The translations under genes and the position numbers were made by a program. Positions 1 to 9,032 of a DNA stretch of 51,259 nt are shown in pieces. The stretch is from the NCBI RefSeq assembly GCF_002582035.1, contig NZ_NUQE01000018.1, positions 1 to 51,259 of the forward strand, in the 5' to 3' direction. The stretch comes from Bacillus pseudomycoides. GTDB taxonomy: Bacteria; Bacillota; Bacilli; Bacillales; Bacillaceae_G. The notes under the pieces are model-generated. The model was not told where the DNA came from and ran no database searches. It saw only the letters and a list, made by a program, of their open reading frames with translations. Position 1 is the stretch's first letter; every line of letters begins with the position of its first letter.

Positions 1-101
1 AATCTCCGGTCGTTTCGCCCCCTCGGATGAGGCAAAAAGCGCCTCTCCGCCTTAGGCACCAACGTCCTGCGATTCTGAGCGAGCCGCTTCCGCTTTTCTA
101 A
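1..101. repeat. Partial Bacillus dispersed element, family 1
   Basis: GC-rich non-coding segment cut by the window edge. It has a self-complementary part (GAGGC AAAAA GCGCCTC, about 29-44) and ends in CCGCTTCCGCTTTTCT. From memory this resembles an intergenic element common in Bacillus that begins GTCTAGC and ends in a GCGCTTTTCTT-like sequence. A second, shorter copy lies at 13773-13822. It runs directly into a truncated family 2 repeat at about 102. No protein signal is visible. Confidence 0.55.
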
Positions 102-204
102 AGAAGTTAGGTGGGAGATAAACTGCCCGTAAAAGCCCGATTGGTGAGGGCTGATAATTAGTGGGGGATGAAGAAAACCCCCACTAATTAAAGTTTCACT
201 TTAT
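102..204 (+). repeat. Truncated family 2 (bcr-like) repeat
   Basis: Right half of the dispersed repeat. It has the GGTGGGAGATAAACTGCCCG block, the AAGCCCGATTGG block, a hairpin whose CCCCCACTAATT arm pairs with AATTAGTGGGGG, and the terminal AAAGTTTCACTTTAT. The left half is replaced by the family 1 element, which suggests one repeat interrupted the other. Confidence 0.75.
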
Positions 205-367
205 CAAATGATGAGATGCTTTGATGCTTCTTCTGTAAATGGTATGATATTGTATGGGTTTTTCCCTTCTTATTTTACCTTTTTCTTATAAGAAAGAAAA
301 GGTAAGCCACTCCTTTTTGGGTGTAAGTGGAAACGATTCGCTATTTGCTGAATAAATTCCTCTTTTT
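205..367. other. Gene-free interval with one hairpin
   Basis: No coding signal is seen. A near-perfect inverted repeat (TTACCTTTTTCTT at about 275-287 against the AAGAAAGAAAAGGTAA stretch ending near 305) could form a terminator-like hairpin but has no clean T run. Further on, a sequence loosely like a cre box (TGGAAACGATTCGC, about 329-342) deviates at several positions and is not called. Confidence 0.3.
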
Positions 368-422
368 ATCCTGCATTAACGGACAGTAAGACCCTCACCT
401 ACATATGGAGGCTTCACTTTAT
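368..422 (+). repeat. Short family 2 repeat (internally deleted)
   Basis: Begins ATCCTGCATTAACGGACAGTAAGACC and ends GGCTTCACTTTAT, so both termini of the repeat are present with the middle missing. It shares its last bases with the first bases of the next copy, giving a head-to-tail pair. Confidence 0.65.
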
Positions 423-574
423 CACGCTATTAGCGGGCAGTAAGGCTCCCAACTCAAGATTAGAAGAGAATCGAGGAAAAGGAGTGGGGATAACTTTTAG
501 CATGCGCGCCCGATTGGGTAGGCTTTCCATCGGTGGAAGGTGAAACAACCGACTGATGGTTAGTTTCATCTTAT
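421..574 (+). repeat. Full-length but diverged family 2 repeat
   Basis: Contains the modules in order: ATCACGCTATTAGCGGGCAGTAAGG, the CAAGATTAGAAGAGAATCGA arm, the GGGATAAC module, GCGCCCGATTGG, the ATCGGTGG / CGACTGATGG arms, and a diverged terminus TAGTTTCATCTTAT. Lies just upstream of ytwI. Confidence 0.7.
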
Positions 575-629
575 TTCAAAAGGGGCATGTTTGAGAGCAC
601 TTCATTATTTTCAGAAAGGATGAGGCATC

Positions 630-1091
630 ATGATTAGTCAATCAACTTTATTTTTATTCATACTTCTTCTCATTGGATTTATTGCAAAAAATCAATCTTT
701 AACAGTAGCAGTTGTCGTTTTGCTGTTGATGAAATGGACGTTCTTAGGAGATAAACTTTTTCCTTATTTTCAAACGAAAGGAATTAACCTTGGGGTTACC
801 ATTATAACAATTGCGGTGCTTGTGCCGATTGCGACAGGAGAAATTGGATTTAAGCAACTTGTAGAGGCGACAAAATCTTATTATGCTTGGATTGCTCTTG
901 CTTCTGGTATTGCTGTAGCGCTTCTTGCGAAAGGCGGTGTACAACTTTTAGCGAGTGATCCGTACATTACGACAGCTCTTGTGTTTGGAACGATTATTTC
1001 AGTAGCATTATTTAATGGTGTAGCGGTGGGACCGTTAATTGGAGCTGGAATTGCATATGCTGCGATGAACATTATACAGCTATTTAAATAA
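630..1091 (+). CDS. ytwI: UPF0756 / DUF441 membrane protein YtwI
   Basis: A 153-residue hydrophobic protein with about four to five membrane segments (near residues 4-18, 25-38, 50-68, 83-103 and 113-150). It matches the DUF441 family in length and in its Gly/Ala-rich C-terminal helix ending AAMNIIQLFK. The ATG follows a good site (AAAGGATGAGG). In Bacillus this gene sits upstream of citZ, as here. No biochemical function is established for the family. It is separated from citZ by a long hairpin and about 430 bases, so it is probably transcribed alone. The family assignment is firm; the role is unknown. Confidence 0.88.
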   Translation: MISQSTLFLFILLLIGFIAKNQSLTVAVVVLLLMKWTFLGDKLFPYFQTKGINLGVTIITIAVLVPIATGEIGFKQLVEATKSYYAWIALASGIAVALLAKGGVQLLASDPYITTALVFGTIISVALFNGVAVGPLIGAGIAYAAMNIIQLFK

Positions 1092-1215
1092 AAAAATTTT
1101 ATTGGAATATAAATTTTCGAATTCTTTCCATTCACAAAAGTCAGATAATTGTTTATAATAGATTTATGGAACTTCTTCGAGTTACATAACAGCATAGACC
1201 TACACCAAATGAAAT

Positions 1216-1262
1216 AAAAACAACATAAAATAATTTGCTTAATATTGTTTTATGTTGTTTTT
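1216..1262. terminator. Bidirectional terminator-like hairpin after ytwI
   Basis: A 15-bp perfect stem (AAAAACAACATAAAA, 1216-1230, with TTTTATGTTGTTTTT, 1248-1262). The A-rich 5' arm and T-rich 3' arm allow termination in either direction. It separates ytwI from citZ. Confidence 0.7.
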
Positions 1263-1519
1263 ATATAAACTCTCCGAAATTATATTTCCTCACTATGTAT
1301 CGTTTGTAGCGTGGGGGGATCGGGGAGAGTCTCACGTCTATGCTAAAAAAGCATGGAACGATAGATAGATGTAAATGCAGAAGTGATTGTGCTAGGATAT
1401 ATTTCGCTTGTTTCAGAGATGAACGGGTGCTCATTCATTTTCGTGAACAGCGGAAAGCACATTTTATTGAGACAAAGTATAAGGTTGGGGAGAAATTTCG
1501 AGGAAAAGGAGAGATTGTA
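1263..1519 (+). promoter_or_regulatory. citZ leader / promoter region
   Basis: About 250 bases between the ytwI hairpin and the citZ start. ACTCTCCG near 1269 can pair with CGGGGAGAGT near 1321-1330 (one extra G), which would enclose about 45 bases. The citZ frame is open back to an ATG at 1340, but that stretch (Cys/Arg/Lys-rich) does not look like citrate synthase and has no ribosome binding site. I could not identify a convincing cre or CcpC site by eye, although citZ is controlled by CcpA/CcpC in B. subtilis. Confidence 0.35.
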
Positions 1520-2638
1520 ATGACTGTTATTCGCGGTTTAGAAGGGGTAGTAGCAACAACATCATCTGTAAGCTCTATTATTGATGATACATTAACTTAT
1601 GTGGGATACGATATTGATGATTTAGCTGAAAATGCTACATTTGAAGAAGTTGTATATTTATTATGGCACCGCAAGCTTCCAAATGAAGTGGAATTAGAAG
1701 AATTAAAAACACAATTATCCCAGCATGCAGAAATGCCAAGGGAAATTTTGGAATATTTGAAAAACACAAACTTGAAAATAACACATCCAATGTCTGTTTT
1801 ACGTACAGCGATTTCCATGTTATCATTATACGATGAGGACGCTGAATTAATGGATGTAGAGTCCAATTATTTGAAAGCGGTTAAATTACAGGCGCAAGTT
1901 TCAACTCTTGTTGCGGCATTTGCAAGAATTCGCAAGGGATTAGACGTTGTTGAGCCTCGTAAAGATTTGTCATTAGCTGCAAACTTTTTATATATGTTAA
2001 ATAATCGTGAGCCAAATGAAGTTGAAATTGAAGCATTTGATAAGGCGCTTGTACTTCATGCGGATCATGAATTAAACGCATCTACTTTTACAGCGCGTGT
2101 TTGTGTAGCTACACTTTCTGATGTGTATTCCGGTATTACAGCAGCGATTGGTGCTTTAAAAGGACCACTTCATGGCGGAGCAAATGAAAATGTAATGAAG
2201 ATGCTAATGGAAATCGGTGAAGAAGAAAATGTAGAATCATATATTCATAATGCGTTTGCGAATAAAGTGAAAATTATGGGCTTTGGACATCGCGTATACC
2301 GCAATGGTGATCCACGTGCAAAACATTTACGTGAAATGTCTAAGCGTTTATGCGTGTTAACAGGACAAGAGAAGTGGTATAATATGTCTATCAAAATTGA
2401 GGAGCTTGTAACTTCAGCAAAACAGCTTCCGCCAAATGTAGATTTTTATTCTGCATCTGTTTATCATTGCTTAGGAATTGACCATGATTTATTTACACCA
2501 ATCTTTGCAATCAGCCGTATGTCTGGTTGGTTAGCTCATATTCTAGAACAATATGAAAATAACCGTCTCATTCGTCCGCGTGCAGATTATAATGGTCCGA
2601 TTAACCAACGTTATGTACCAATCGGACAAAGAGCGTAA
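1520..2638 (+). CDS. citZ: Citrate synthase
   Basis: Condenses oxaloacetate and acetyl-CoA to citrate, the entry step of the TCA cycle, in the cytosol. The 372-residue product has the family's catalytic motifs: PLHGGANENV, GFGHRVYRNGDPRA and NVDFYSASVYHCLGI (the catalytic His/His/Asp regions). I place the start at the ATG at 1520, behind AAAGGAGAG, giving MTVIRGLEG as in Bacillus CitZ. The upstream in-frame ATG at 1340 would add 60 residues without family similarity. It is the first gene of citZ-icd-mdh. Function is certain from motifs and context. Confidence 0.97.
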   Translation: MTVIRGLEGVVATTSSVSSIIDDTLTYVGYDIDDLAENATFEEVVYLLWHRKLPNEVELEELKTQLSQHAEMPREILEYLKNTNLKITHPMSVLRTAISMLSLYDEDAELMDVESNYLKAVKLQAQVSTLVAAFARIRKGLDVVEPRKDLSLAANFLYMLNNREPNEVEIEAFDKALVLHADHELNASTFTARVCVATLSDVYSGITAAIGALKGPLHGGANENVMKMLMEIGEEENVESYIHNAFANKVKIMGFGHRVYRNGDPRAKHLREMSKRLCVLTGQEKWYNMSIKIEELVTSAKQLPPNVDFYSASVYHCLGIDHDLFTPIFAISRMSGWLAHILEQYENNRLIRPRADYNGPINQRYVPIGQRA

Positions 2639-2709
2639 TGCGCTTTCAAGAATCTGACTTTTTTGCAAAGATGCAATGATTGGAATATTTAAACTTGATT
2701 TATGGTTTG

Positions 2710-2732
2710 AACTGAGGGAGTATCCCTCAGTT
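2710..2732 (+). other. Intercistronic hairpin between citZ and icd
   Basis: Perfect 10-bp inverted repeat AACTGAGGGA / TCCCTCAGTT with a 3-base loop and no following T run. It could stabilise or be a processing point in the citZ-icd-mdh message, or act as a weak attenuator. It is not a classical terminator. Confidence 0.5.
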
Positions 2733-2769
2733 TCATACATATGAAATTTCAAACATGGGGGTAATCGCA

Positions 2770-4062
2770 GTGACTACAGGAGAAAAAATTACAGTAACTA
2801 ATGGTGTTATGAATGTACCAAACAACCCAATCATTCCTTTTATTGAAGGAGATGGAATTGGACCAGATATTTGGACGGCAGCATCTCGCGTATTAGAAGC
2901 GGCTGTTGAAAAGGCATATAATGGTGAGAAGAAAATTGTTTGGAAAGAAGTGCTTGCTGGAGAAAAAGCGTTTAATCAAACAGGTGAGTGGTTACCGGAA
3001 GAAACGTTAGACTTGATTCGCGAATATTTAATCGCAATTAAAGGGCCATTAACAACTCCTGTTGGTGGTGGCATTCGTTCTTTAAACGTAGCGCTTCGTC
3101 AAGAACTAGACTTATACGTATGTTTACGTCCTGTTCGCTATTTTGATGGTGTTCCTTCTCCTATCAAGCGTCCGGAAGATACTGATATGGTTATTTTCCG
3201 TGAGAATACAGAGGACATCTACGCTGGTATTGAATATGCACAAGGTTCTGAAGAAGTCCAAAAGCTTCTTGCGTTTTTACAAAATGAAATGGGCGTGAAA
3301 AAAATTCGTTTCCCAGAAACTTCTGGACTTGGGATTAAGCCAATTTCTGAAGAAGGTACAAAGCGTCTTGTTCGCGCTGCGATTCAATATGCAATTAATG
3401 AAAAACGTCCTTCTGTAACATTAGTTCATAAAGGTAACATTATGAAATTTACAGAAGGTGCATTCAAAAACTGGGGTTATGAAGTAGCAGAAAAAGAATT
3501 TGGCGATAAAGTATTTACTTGGGCTGAATATGATCGCATTGTTGAGAAAGAAGGAAAAGATGCTGCTAATAAAGCGATGGCAGACGCAGAAGCGGCTGGG
3601 AAGATCATCGTAAAAGATTCAATTGCAGATATTTTCTTACAACAAATCTTGACGCGTCCACGCGAGTTCGACGTTGTAGCAACAATGAACTTAAATGGCG
3701 ATTATATTTCTGATGCACTTGCAGCGCAAGTTGGCGGCATCGGTATTGCACCTGGTGCTAACATTAACTATGTTACTGGACATGCTATTTTTGAAGCGAC
3801 ACATGGTACAGCTCCAAAATATGCAGGTTTAGATAAAGTGAATCCATCTTCAGTTCTTCTTTCAGGGGTATTAATGTTAGAACATTTAGGATGGAATGAA
3901 GCAGCGAAATTAATTACTAACTCTGTAGAAAAAACGATTGCTTCAAAAGTGGTAACATATGACTTCGCACGCCTTATGGAAGGTGCAACTGAAGTGAAAT
4001 GTTCCGAATTTGCTGACGCCCTTATTAACAATATGGACGCAGCGGTTATTAAAAACGCATAA
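2770..4062 (+). CDS. icd: NADP-dependent isocitrate dehydrogenase
   Basis: Oxidatively decarboxylates isocitrate to 2-oxoglutarate, producing NADPH. The protein (430 residues) shows the substrate loop [20 protein letters not shown], the [12 protein letters not shown] motif with the phosphoserine-type context of this family, and the adenine-binding [11 protein letters not shown] segment. The likely start is GTG at 2770, 8 bases after GGGGG; the upstream ATG at 2755 overlaps that purine run and would add MGVIA. Second gene of the TCA operon, 20 bases ahead of mdh. Confidence 0.96.
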   Translation: MTTGEKITVTNGVMNVPNNPIIPFIEGDGIGPDIWTAASRVLEAAVEKAYNGEKKIVWKEVLAGEKAFNQTGEWLPEETLDLIREYLIAIKGPLTTPVGGGIRSLNVALRQELDLYVCLRPVRYFDGVPSPIKRPEDTDMVIFRENTEDIYAGIEYAQGSEEVQKLLAFLQNEMGVKKIRFPETSGLGIKPISEEGTKRLVRAAIQYAINEKRPSVTLVHKGNIMKFTEGAFKNWGYEVAEKEFGDKVFTWAEYDRIVEKEGKDAANKAMADAEAAGKIIVKDSIADIFLQQILTRPREFDVVATMNLNGDYISDALAAQVGGIGIAPGANINYVTGHAIFEATHGTAPKYAGLDKVNPSSVLLSGVLMLEHLGWNEAAKLITNSVEKTIASKVVTYDFARLMEGATEVKCSEFADALINNMDAAVIKNA

Positions 4063-4082
4063 TTTAAAGTGGGGGAGAGATT

Positions 4083-5021
4083 ATGACAATCAAACGCAAA
4101 AAAGTTTCAGTCATCGGTGCAGGATTTACAGGGGCAACAACAGCATTCTTATTAGCGCAAAAAGAATTAGCAGACGTTGTATTAGTGGACATTCCACAAC
4201 TTGAAAATCCAACAAAAGGGAAAGCGTTAGATATGTTAGAAGCAAGCCCTATACAAGGTTTCGACGCTAATATTATCGGCACATCTGATTACGCAGATGC
4301 AGCTGATTCTGACGTTGTAATTATTACGGCAGGTATTGCTCGTAAGCCAGGTATGAGCCGCGATGATTTAGTGGCAACAAACTCTAAAATTATGAAAAGT
4401 ATAACGAAAGAAATTGCGCAATATTCTCCGAATACAATTATTGTTGTATTAACAAATCCTGTTGATGCAATGACATATTCAGTGTTTAAAGAAGCCGGAT
4501 TCCCGAAAGAACGAGTTATCGGTCAATCAGGTGTATTAGATACAGCTCGTTTCCGTACATTTATTGCACAAGAATTAAATCTATCTGTGAAAGATATTAC
4601 AGGATTTGTTCTTGGTGGACATGGTGACGATATGGTACCGCTTGTTCGCTACTCTTATGCAGGCGGCATTCCGCTTGAAACATTAATTCCAAAAGAACGC
4701 CTAGATGCAATTGTTGAACGTACTCGTAAAGGCGGCGGTGAAATTGTAAATTTATTAGGAAACGGTAGTGCATATTACGCACCAGCAGCTTCTTTAGTAG
4801 AGATGGCAGAAGCTATCTTAAAAGATCAACGTCGCGTATTGCCAGCTATTGCATACCTTGAAGGTGAATATGGTTATAACGATCTTTACTTAGGCGTTCC
4901 GGTTATCCTTGGCGGTAATGGAATTGAAAAGGTTATTGAATTAGATCTTCTTCCAGAAGAAAAAGAAGGATTAGATCGTTCTGTAGAATCTGTACGCAGT
5001 ATAATGAAAGTTCTTGCATAA
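4083..5021 (+). CDS. mdh: Malate dehydrogenase
   Basis: Interconverts malate and oxaloacetate with NAD. At 312 residues it is of the LDH-like MDH type common in Bacillus. Visible motifs are the Rossmann [11 protein letters not shown], the substrate Arg loop [23 protein letters not shown], and the catalytic His in [24 protein letters not shown] site precedes the ATG. Last gene of citZ-icd-mdh; a strong terminator follows. Confidence 0.97.
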   Translation: MTIKRKKVSVIGAGFTGATTAFLLAQKELADVVLVDIPQLENPTKGKALDMLEASPIQGFDANIIGTSDYADAADSDVVIITAGIARKPGMSRDDLVATNSKIMKSITKEIAQYSPNTIIVVLTNPVDAMTYSVFKEAGFPKERVIGQSGVLDTARFRTFIAQELNLSVKDITGFVLGGHGDDMVPLVRYSYAGGIPLETLIPKERLDAIVERTRKGGGEIVNLLGNGSAYYAPAASLVEMAEAILKDQRRVLPAIAYLEGEYGYNDLYLGVPVILGGNGIEKVIELDLLPEEKEGLDRSVESVRSIMKVLA

Positions 5022-5031
5022 GAAAAGAAAG

Positions 5032-5060
5032 AAAAAGATTCGGGGTTCCCGAATCTTTTT
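5032..5060 (+). terminator. Rho-independent terminator of citZ-icd-mdh
   Basis: Stem AAAAAGATTCGGG / CCCGAATCTTTTT with a very short loop, followed by T-rich sequence. Confidence 0.9.
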
Positions 5061-5093
5061 CCACTATTAGAGGATTATTTTTGTGAAATAATT

Positions 5094-5107
5094 TGAAAGC
5101 GTTGTCA
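5094..5107 (+). promoter_or_regulatory. cre-like site (CcpA box)
   Basis: TGAAAGCGTTGTCA matches the CcpA consensus TGWAANCGNTNWCA at every position. It lies 121 bases upstream of the MaoC-like gene and near a TACAAT -10-like hexamer (5120-5125). Carbon catabolite control of that gene is inferred. Confidence 0.6.
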
Positions 5108-5228
5108 AAATAGGTATCCTACAATAAAAATATAGATTTGTAGTGACTGTTCTCTCGCCTTTATAAAGATTCGTATAATATACCACTTCGAGTAGGATAA
5201 TGAAAATATCGATCGGAGGGAATGTATC

Positions 5229-5702
5229 ATGTTAAAAAAGAAAAGCAAATTAGGTCGTAAAATGAATGAAATTACAGTAGGAGAAAAGTTATCCGTTACA
5301 GAGAAAATAGAAGACAAAGATTTGTTATTATATTTAGGATTAACGAACGATTCAAATCCGTTATATATTCAGCATGATTATGCATCCCAAACTCCGTATG
5401 AAAAACCAATTGTACCAAGTGTTATGTTAACGGGGATTGTTACAACTGCGATTACAAAATACTTACCTGGTCCAGGAAGTCATGTTGTAAGGCAAGAACT
5501 TGAATTTATAAAGCCTGTATACCATTATGCAACGCTGCAAATTCATTTTGAAGTTGTTTCCGTTTACGAGAAAGATCATTTAATTGAAATGCAAATGTTT
5601 GCATACAATGAGAAAGAAGAAGAAGTGATGAAAGGTTTACTAACAATAGCACCACCGCATCATTTAACATCGATATTTGAAAACGCGCTTGATAATTTTT
5701 GA
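5229..5702 (+). CDS. MaoC-fold (hotdog) protein, atypical active site
   Basis: A 157-residue single hotdog-domain protein of the MaoC / R-specific enoyl-CoA hydratase type. The segment LTNDSNPLYIQHDYASQT aligns with the hydratase motif GDxNPLHxD, but the motif's Gly is Asn and the catalytic His position (Asp+5) is Tyr. A second His lies three residues later. The rest follows the fold (VPSVMLTGIVTTAITKYL, then PGPGSHVVRQELEFIKPVY). GGAGGG precedes the ATG. It lies between mdh and phoPR, where B. subtilis has no such gene. It may be a hydratase with an altered site, a thioesterase-like or a non-catalytic acyl-CoA binder; the substrate is unknown. Confidence 0.75.
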   Translation: MLKKKSKLGRKMNEITVGEKLSVTEKIEDKDLLLYLGLTNDSNPLYIQHDYASQTPYEKPIVPSVMLTGIVTTAITKYLPGPGSHVVRQELEFIKPVYHYATLQIHFEVVSVYEKDHLIEMQMFAYNEKEEEVMKGLLTIAPPHHLTSIFENALDNF

Positions 5703-5852
5703 TAAAGTGAAACTTCCATCAGTGGGGGGCTTTATCCCCAGCTGATGGTTAGTTGAACCAATCGGGCTTTTACGGACAGTTATCCCCCACCTATCTTCTT
5801 CGCTTTTCTCTGAATCTTGAGGTGGGGGGCTTACTGTCCGTTAATGCGGGAT
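5702..5852 (-). repeat. Full-length family 2 (bcr-like) repeat, inverted
   Basis: Best full copy in the window. Read on the minus strand it runs ATCCCGCATTAACGGACAGTAAG, then a CCCCCCACCTC...GAGGTGGGG-type arm pair, CTGTCCGTAAAAGCCCGATTGG, then a CATCAG...CTGATGG arm pair, then AAGTTTCACTTTAT. It starts directly at the stop codon of the MaoC-like gene. Confidence 0.8.
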
Positions 5853-5929
5853 GAAAAACAGGTGATGCGATGTCACCTGTTTTTCTTATTCAGCTAAAAT
5901 AGGAAATGTTATTTAGAGAAATAAGTACC

Positions 5930-6253
5930 TTATCCACGTGGCCATAACATAATAAATACGCCAATGATGCAAACAAAGGCTCCGGTCCAATCGAATAAGT
6001 CGGGTGTTTTTTTATCAATCCACCAGCCCCACAATATGCTCATTACAATAAATACACCGCCGTAAGCTGCATACACTCTTCCGAAGCTGGAGAATACTTG
6101 GAATGTAGCGATGACTCCATATAAAAATAGAATCACTCCTCCGATGATGCCAATTCCAATAGAACCATCTTCGCGCAGCCATTTCCAAATGAGATAACCA
6201 CCGCCAATTTCAGCTAAGCCTGCAAGAAAAAAGATAATAAATGCTTTCAACAT
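5930..6253 (-). CDS. UPF0060 (YnfA-type) small membrane protein
   Basis: A 107-residue protein with four membrane segments. It carries the family signature regions [44 protein letters not shown] and [20 protein letters not shown]. Start at the ATG at 6253 behind AAAGGA (8-base spacing); an upstream ATG at 6307 lacks a site. The family's fold is small-multidrug-resistance-like but no transport function is shown here. It is transcribed against its neighbours. Confidence 0.85.
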   Translation of the reverse strand: MLKAFIIFFLAGLAEIGGGYLIWKWLREDGSIGIGIIGGVILFLYGVIATFQVFSSFGRVYAAYGGVFIVMSILWGWWIDKKTPDLFDWTGAFVCIIGVFIMLWPRG

Positions 6254-6352
6254 AAGAGTCCTTTCTATAAAAATGTATTTTGTTGTTTTGTTGTATAAAG
6301 GTAACATAAAGTAGAGTATAAGTCAGTAGGAGGACTGCTTGTTAAGTGTGGA

Positions 6353-6437
6353 ATAAAGTGAAACTTCCATCAGTTATCCTCACCTTGATTTTTTCTGAAT
6401 CTCGAGGTGGGGTCTTACTTCTCCAAAATAGCGAGAT
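6353..6437 (-). repeat. Truncated family 2 repeat, inverted
   Basis: Begins ATAAAGTGAAACTTCCATCAGT and retains the GAATCTCGAGGTGGGGTCTTAC module, ending in a degenerate GCGAGAT. The middle CCCGATTGG part is missing. Lies upstream of phoP. Confidence 0.65.
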
Positions 6438-6559
6438 AAACTCTTATTTTTCAAAGAACAATTTTATTGAGAGGGGTTTTGTTTTCTAGTATGATGGAAA
6501 TATCGGGGAAGAATACTAGGGTGAAGAATGTTTAAGAGTCTATAACCTGGAGGAAAAGA

Positions 6560-7279
6560 ATGAGCAATCGAATTTTAGTCGTAGACGATGAGGAGTTTAT
6601 CTTAACTTTAATCGAATTTAACCTGCAACAAGCGGGATTTGAAGTCATAACAGCGATGGATGGAGAAACAGCGCTGCATAAAGCACAGACGGAACGTCCG
6701 GATTTGATTATATTAGATTTAATGCTTCCAAAAATGGATGGGATGGAAGTTTGTAAAGAACTACGCCTGCAGCGTATTATGACACCTATTTTAATGTTAA
6801 CAGCAAAAGATGATGAGTTTGATAAAGTGTTAGGTCTTGAGCTTGGAGCTGATGACTATATGACAAAGCCGTTCAGCCCAAGAGAAGTGGTTGCGCGTGT
6901 AAAGGCTATTTTACGACGTACGAAAATTCACGATGAACAACAAGTATCGGAAGTAGAAGATGAAAATAGTATTATAATTGCTGAATTAAGAATTTTACCG
7001 GATTTTTATGAAGCATATTTCCAAGGGGAAAAGTTAGAACTTACACCGAAAGAATTTGAATTACTTGTATATTTAGCAAGACATAAAAGCCGCGTGTTAA
7101 CTCGCGATCAGCTGCTAAGTGCTGTATGGAATTATGATTTTGCTGGGGATACACGTATTGTTGATGTTCATATTAGTCACTTGCGAGATAAAATCGAAAA
7201 AAATACAAAAAAGCCAACTTATATTAAAACAATCCGCGGATTAGGTTATAAATTGGAGGAGCCAAAAGGGGATGAATAA
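6560..7279 (+). CDS. phoP: Phosphate response regulator PhoP
   Basis: OmpR/PhoB-type response regulator (239 residues). The receiver domain (1-120) has acidic pocket D9/D10, phospho-acceptor D53 in LIILDLMLPKMDG, Thr in MLTAKD and the switch Lys in MTKPFSPRE. The winged-helix DNA-binding domain (about 135-235) ends in HISHLRDKIEKN and TIRGLGYKLE. It pairs with phoR, whose start overlaps its stop by 8 bases (translational coupling). Location after mdh and ahead of polA matches Bacillus phoPR, which controls the phosphate starvation regulon. Ribosome site: CTGGAGGAAA. Confidence 0.95.
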   Translation: MSNRILVVDDEEFILTLIEFNLQQAGFEVITAMDGETALHKAQTERPDLIILDLMLPKMDGMEVCKELRLQRIMTPILMLTAKDDEFDKVLGLELGADDYMTKPFSPREVVARVKAILRRTKIHDEQQVSEVEDENSIIIAELRILPDFYEAYFQGEKLELTPKEFELLVYLARHKSRVLTRDQLLSAVWNYDFAGDTRIVDVHISHLRDKIEKNTKKPTYIKTIRGLGYKLEEPKGDE

Positions 7280-9032
7280 ATTTCGCTCAAGGCTTCTCTT
7301 TACGTTTATTTCTCTAATTGTTCTTATTTTTATAGGGACAGGATTATTACTTGAAAAAGTATTGGAAGGATTTTATGTTGATCGTTTTCATGAGAGATTA
7401 GAGAAAGAAACGCAGTACGTTGCTTCTGTTGTCGAAGCGGAAGGAATTGATAATGTCCTTAAGAACCCAAATGTATTTTCGAAATTCGAAGAGCAGTTTG
7501 GTGTATATGTAACGTTTGTAAATGAACAAAAACAAATTCAATATGAGACTGTAAATCAACAGGCGGCATCACGTAAAGAAGTGATGGAAGAACTTCTTCC
7601 AGAAGCCAAAAAACAAACGCATACAGTTGTGATGAAGGAAACAAAGGATGAGTACCCATATTACTATGCTACGTTTATCCAAGATGCACAGGGAAAGAAA
7701 GGGTATATCATTATTAATGGTTCTGTTGGGTCTTTGAAAACTGTGCATCAAAAAACATGGGGCATAGTAATTCTTGGTTTTATTACTTCTTTCTTTATTA
7801 TTCTGTTTCTTGTTATGAGAATTACAGGGCAGTATATTAGACCGATTGAGTCTGTTACGAAAGTAGCGATTGAACTGGCAAAAGGGAACTATAAAGCACG
7901 TGCTTATGAAAATCATTCAGATGAGACGGGAATGCTCAGCAAGGCAATCAACGTTTTAGCACGTAATTTGCAAGAGATGACGTTAGAGCAAGAAATGCAG
8001 CAAGATCGTTTACATACACTCATTGAAAATATGGGAAGCGGTATGATTTTAATTGATAGCCGTGGCTATATTAGTCTTGTCAATCGTTCTTATAAAGAGA
8101 TTTTTCATGTAACAGATGAAGAGTATTTACATCGTTTATATTATGAGGCATTTACGCACAAAGAAATTGTTGAACTTGTAGAAGAAATTTTTATGACAGA
8201 GGTCAAAGTACGGAAGCAAATGTTGTTGCCTCTTGAAATTGAAAGAAAACACTTTGAAGTGTATGGTGCTCCAATTATTGGAACAAACCATGAGTGGAAA
8301 GGGATTGTACTTGTCTTTCATGATATTACGGAGCTTAAGAAACTTGAGCAAATGCGTAAAGATTTCTTAGCAAATGTGTCACATGAACTGAAAACGCCCA
8401 TTACTTCTATTAAAGGATTTTCAGAAACATTGCTTGATGGGGCGATGGAAAATCAGCAATTTCTGGAGCATTTCTTACATATTATTTTGAAAGAAAGCGA
8501 CAGAATGCAAATGTTAATTGAAGACTTACTAGATTTATCGAAAATTGAACAACAAGGATTTCGATTAGATATGGGAGTTGTCGATTTAAAAGGGTTATTA
8601 GAAGAAGTCGGTATGATATTAGAAAATAAAGCAAGTGATAAAGACATTCGTTTACATGTCGATGTGAATGAGCATATCTCTGTTGTAGGAGATGCAGTAC
8701 GATTAAAACAAGTCTTTATTAATTTAATGAATAACGCAATTTTATATACGCCGGCAGGCGGAATTGTTTCTGCTAGGCTTTCGTATGATAGTCAAAACGT
8801 ATATATAAAGGTATCTGATACCGGGATTGGAATAGAAAAGGAAGAAATCCCTCGTATTTTTGAGCGTTTTTACCGCGTTGATAAAGCGCGCAGTCGTAAT
8901 ACAGGTGGCACCGGACTTGGATTGTCTATTGTGAAACACTTAGTTGAAGCGCACCATGGGATGATTACTGTAGAAAGTGAAATTGGGGTTGGAACGACTT
9001 TTACTGTTACCCTTCAAAAGTACAGTAAGTAG
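7272..9032 (+). CDS. phoR: Sensor histidine kinase PhoR
   Basis: Membrane kinase of 586 residues. TM1 is about 8-28, then an extracellular/PAS-like region, TM2 about 163-183, a HAMP linker, a cytoplasmic PAS domain (around LIENMGSGMILIDSRGYI), HisKA with the phospho-acceptor His371 in FLANVSHELKTPITS, and an HATPase domain with N box (LMNNAILYTP), SDTGIGI, and GGTGLGLSIVK. It phosphorylates PhoP under phosphate limitation in Bacillus; the same role here is inferred from order and architecture. Confidence 0.94.
   Translation: MNKFRSRLLFTFISLIVLIFIGTGLLLEKVLEGFYVDRFHERLEKETQYVASVVEAEGIDNVLKNPNVFSKFEEQFGVYVTFVNEQKQIQYETVNQQAASRKEVMEELLPEAKKQTHTVVMKETKDEYPYYYATFIQDAQGKKGYIIINGSVGSLKTVHQKTWGIVILGFITSFFIILFLVMRITGQYIRPIESVTKVAIELAKGNYKARAYENHSDETGMLSKAINVLARNLQEMTLEQEMQQDRLHTLIENMGSGMILIDSRGYISLVNRSYKEIFHVTDEEYLHRLYYEAFTHKEIVELVEEIFMTEVKVRKQMLLPLEIERKHFEVYGAPIIGTNHEWKGIVLVFHDITELKKLEQMRKDFLANVSHELKTPITSIKGFSETLLDGAMENQQFLEHFLHIILKESDRMQMLIEDLLDLSKIEQQGFRLDMGVVDLKGLLEEVGMILENKASDKDIRLHVDVNEHISVVGDAVRLKQVFINLMNNAILYTPAGGIVSARLSYDSQNVYIKVSDTGIGIEKEEIPRIFERFYRVDKARSRNTGGTGLGLSIVKHLVEAHHGMITVESEIGVGTTFTVTLQKYSK

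Noticed and set aside
329-342. cre-like box TGGAAACGATTCGC
   Set aside because: Deviates from the CcpA consensus at several fixed positions.
881-1195. Minus-strand reading frame of 104 codons over ytwI
   Set aside because: Antisense shadow of a clear membrane protein gene; no ribosome site.
1340-1519. N-terminal extension of citrate synthase from ATG 1340
   Set aside because: No ribosome site at 1340, no similarity to CitZ, and a strong site precedes ATG 1520.
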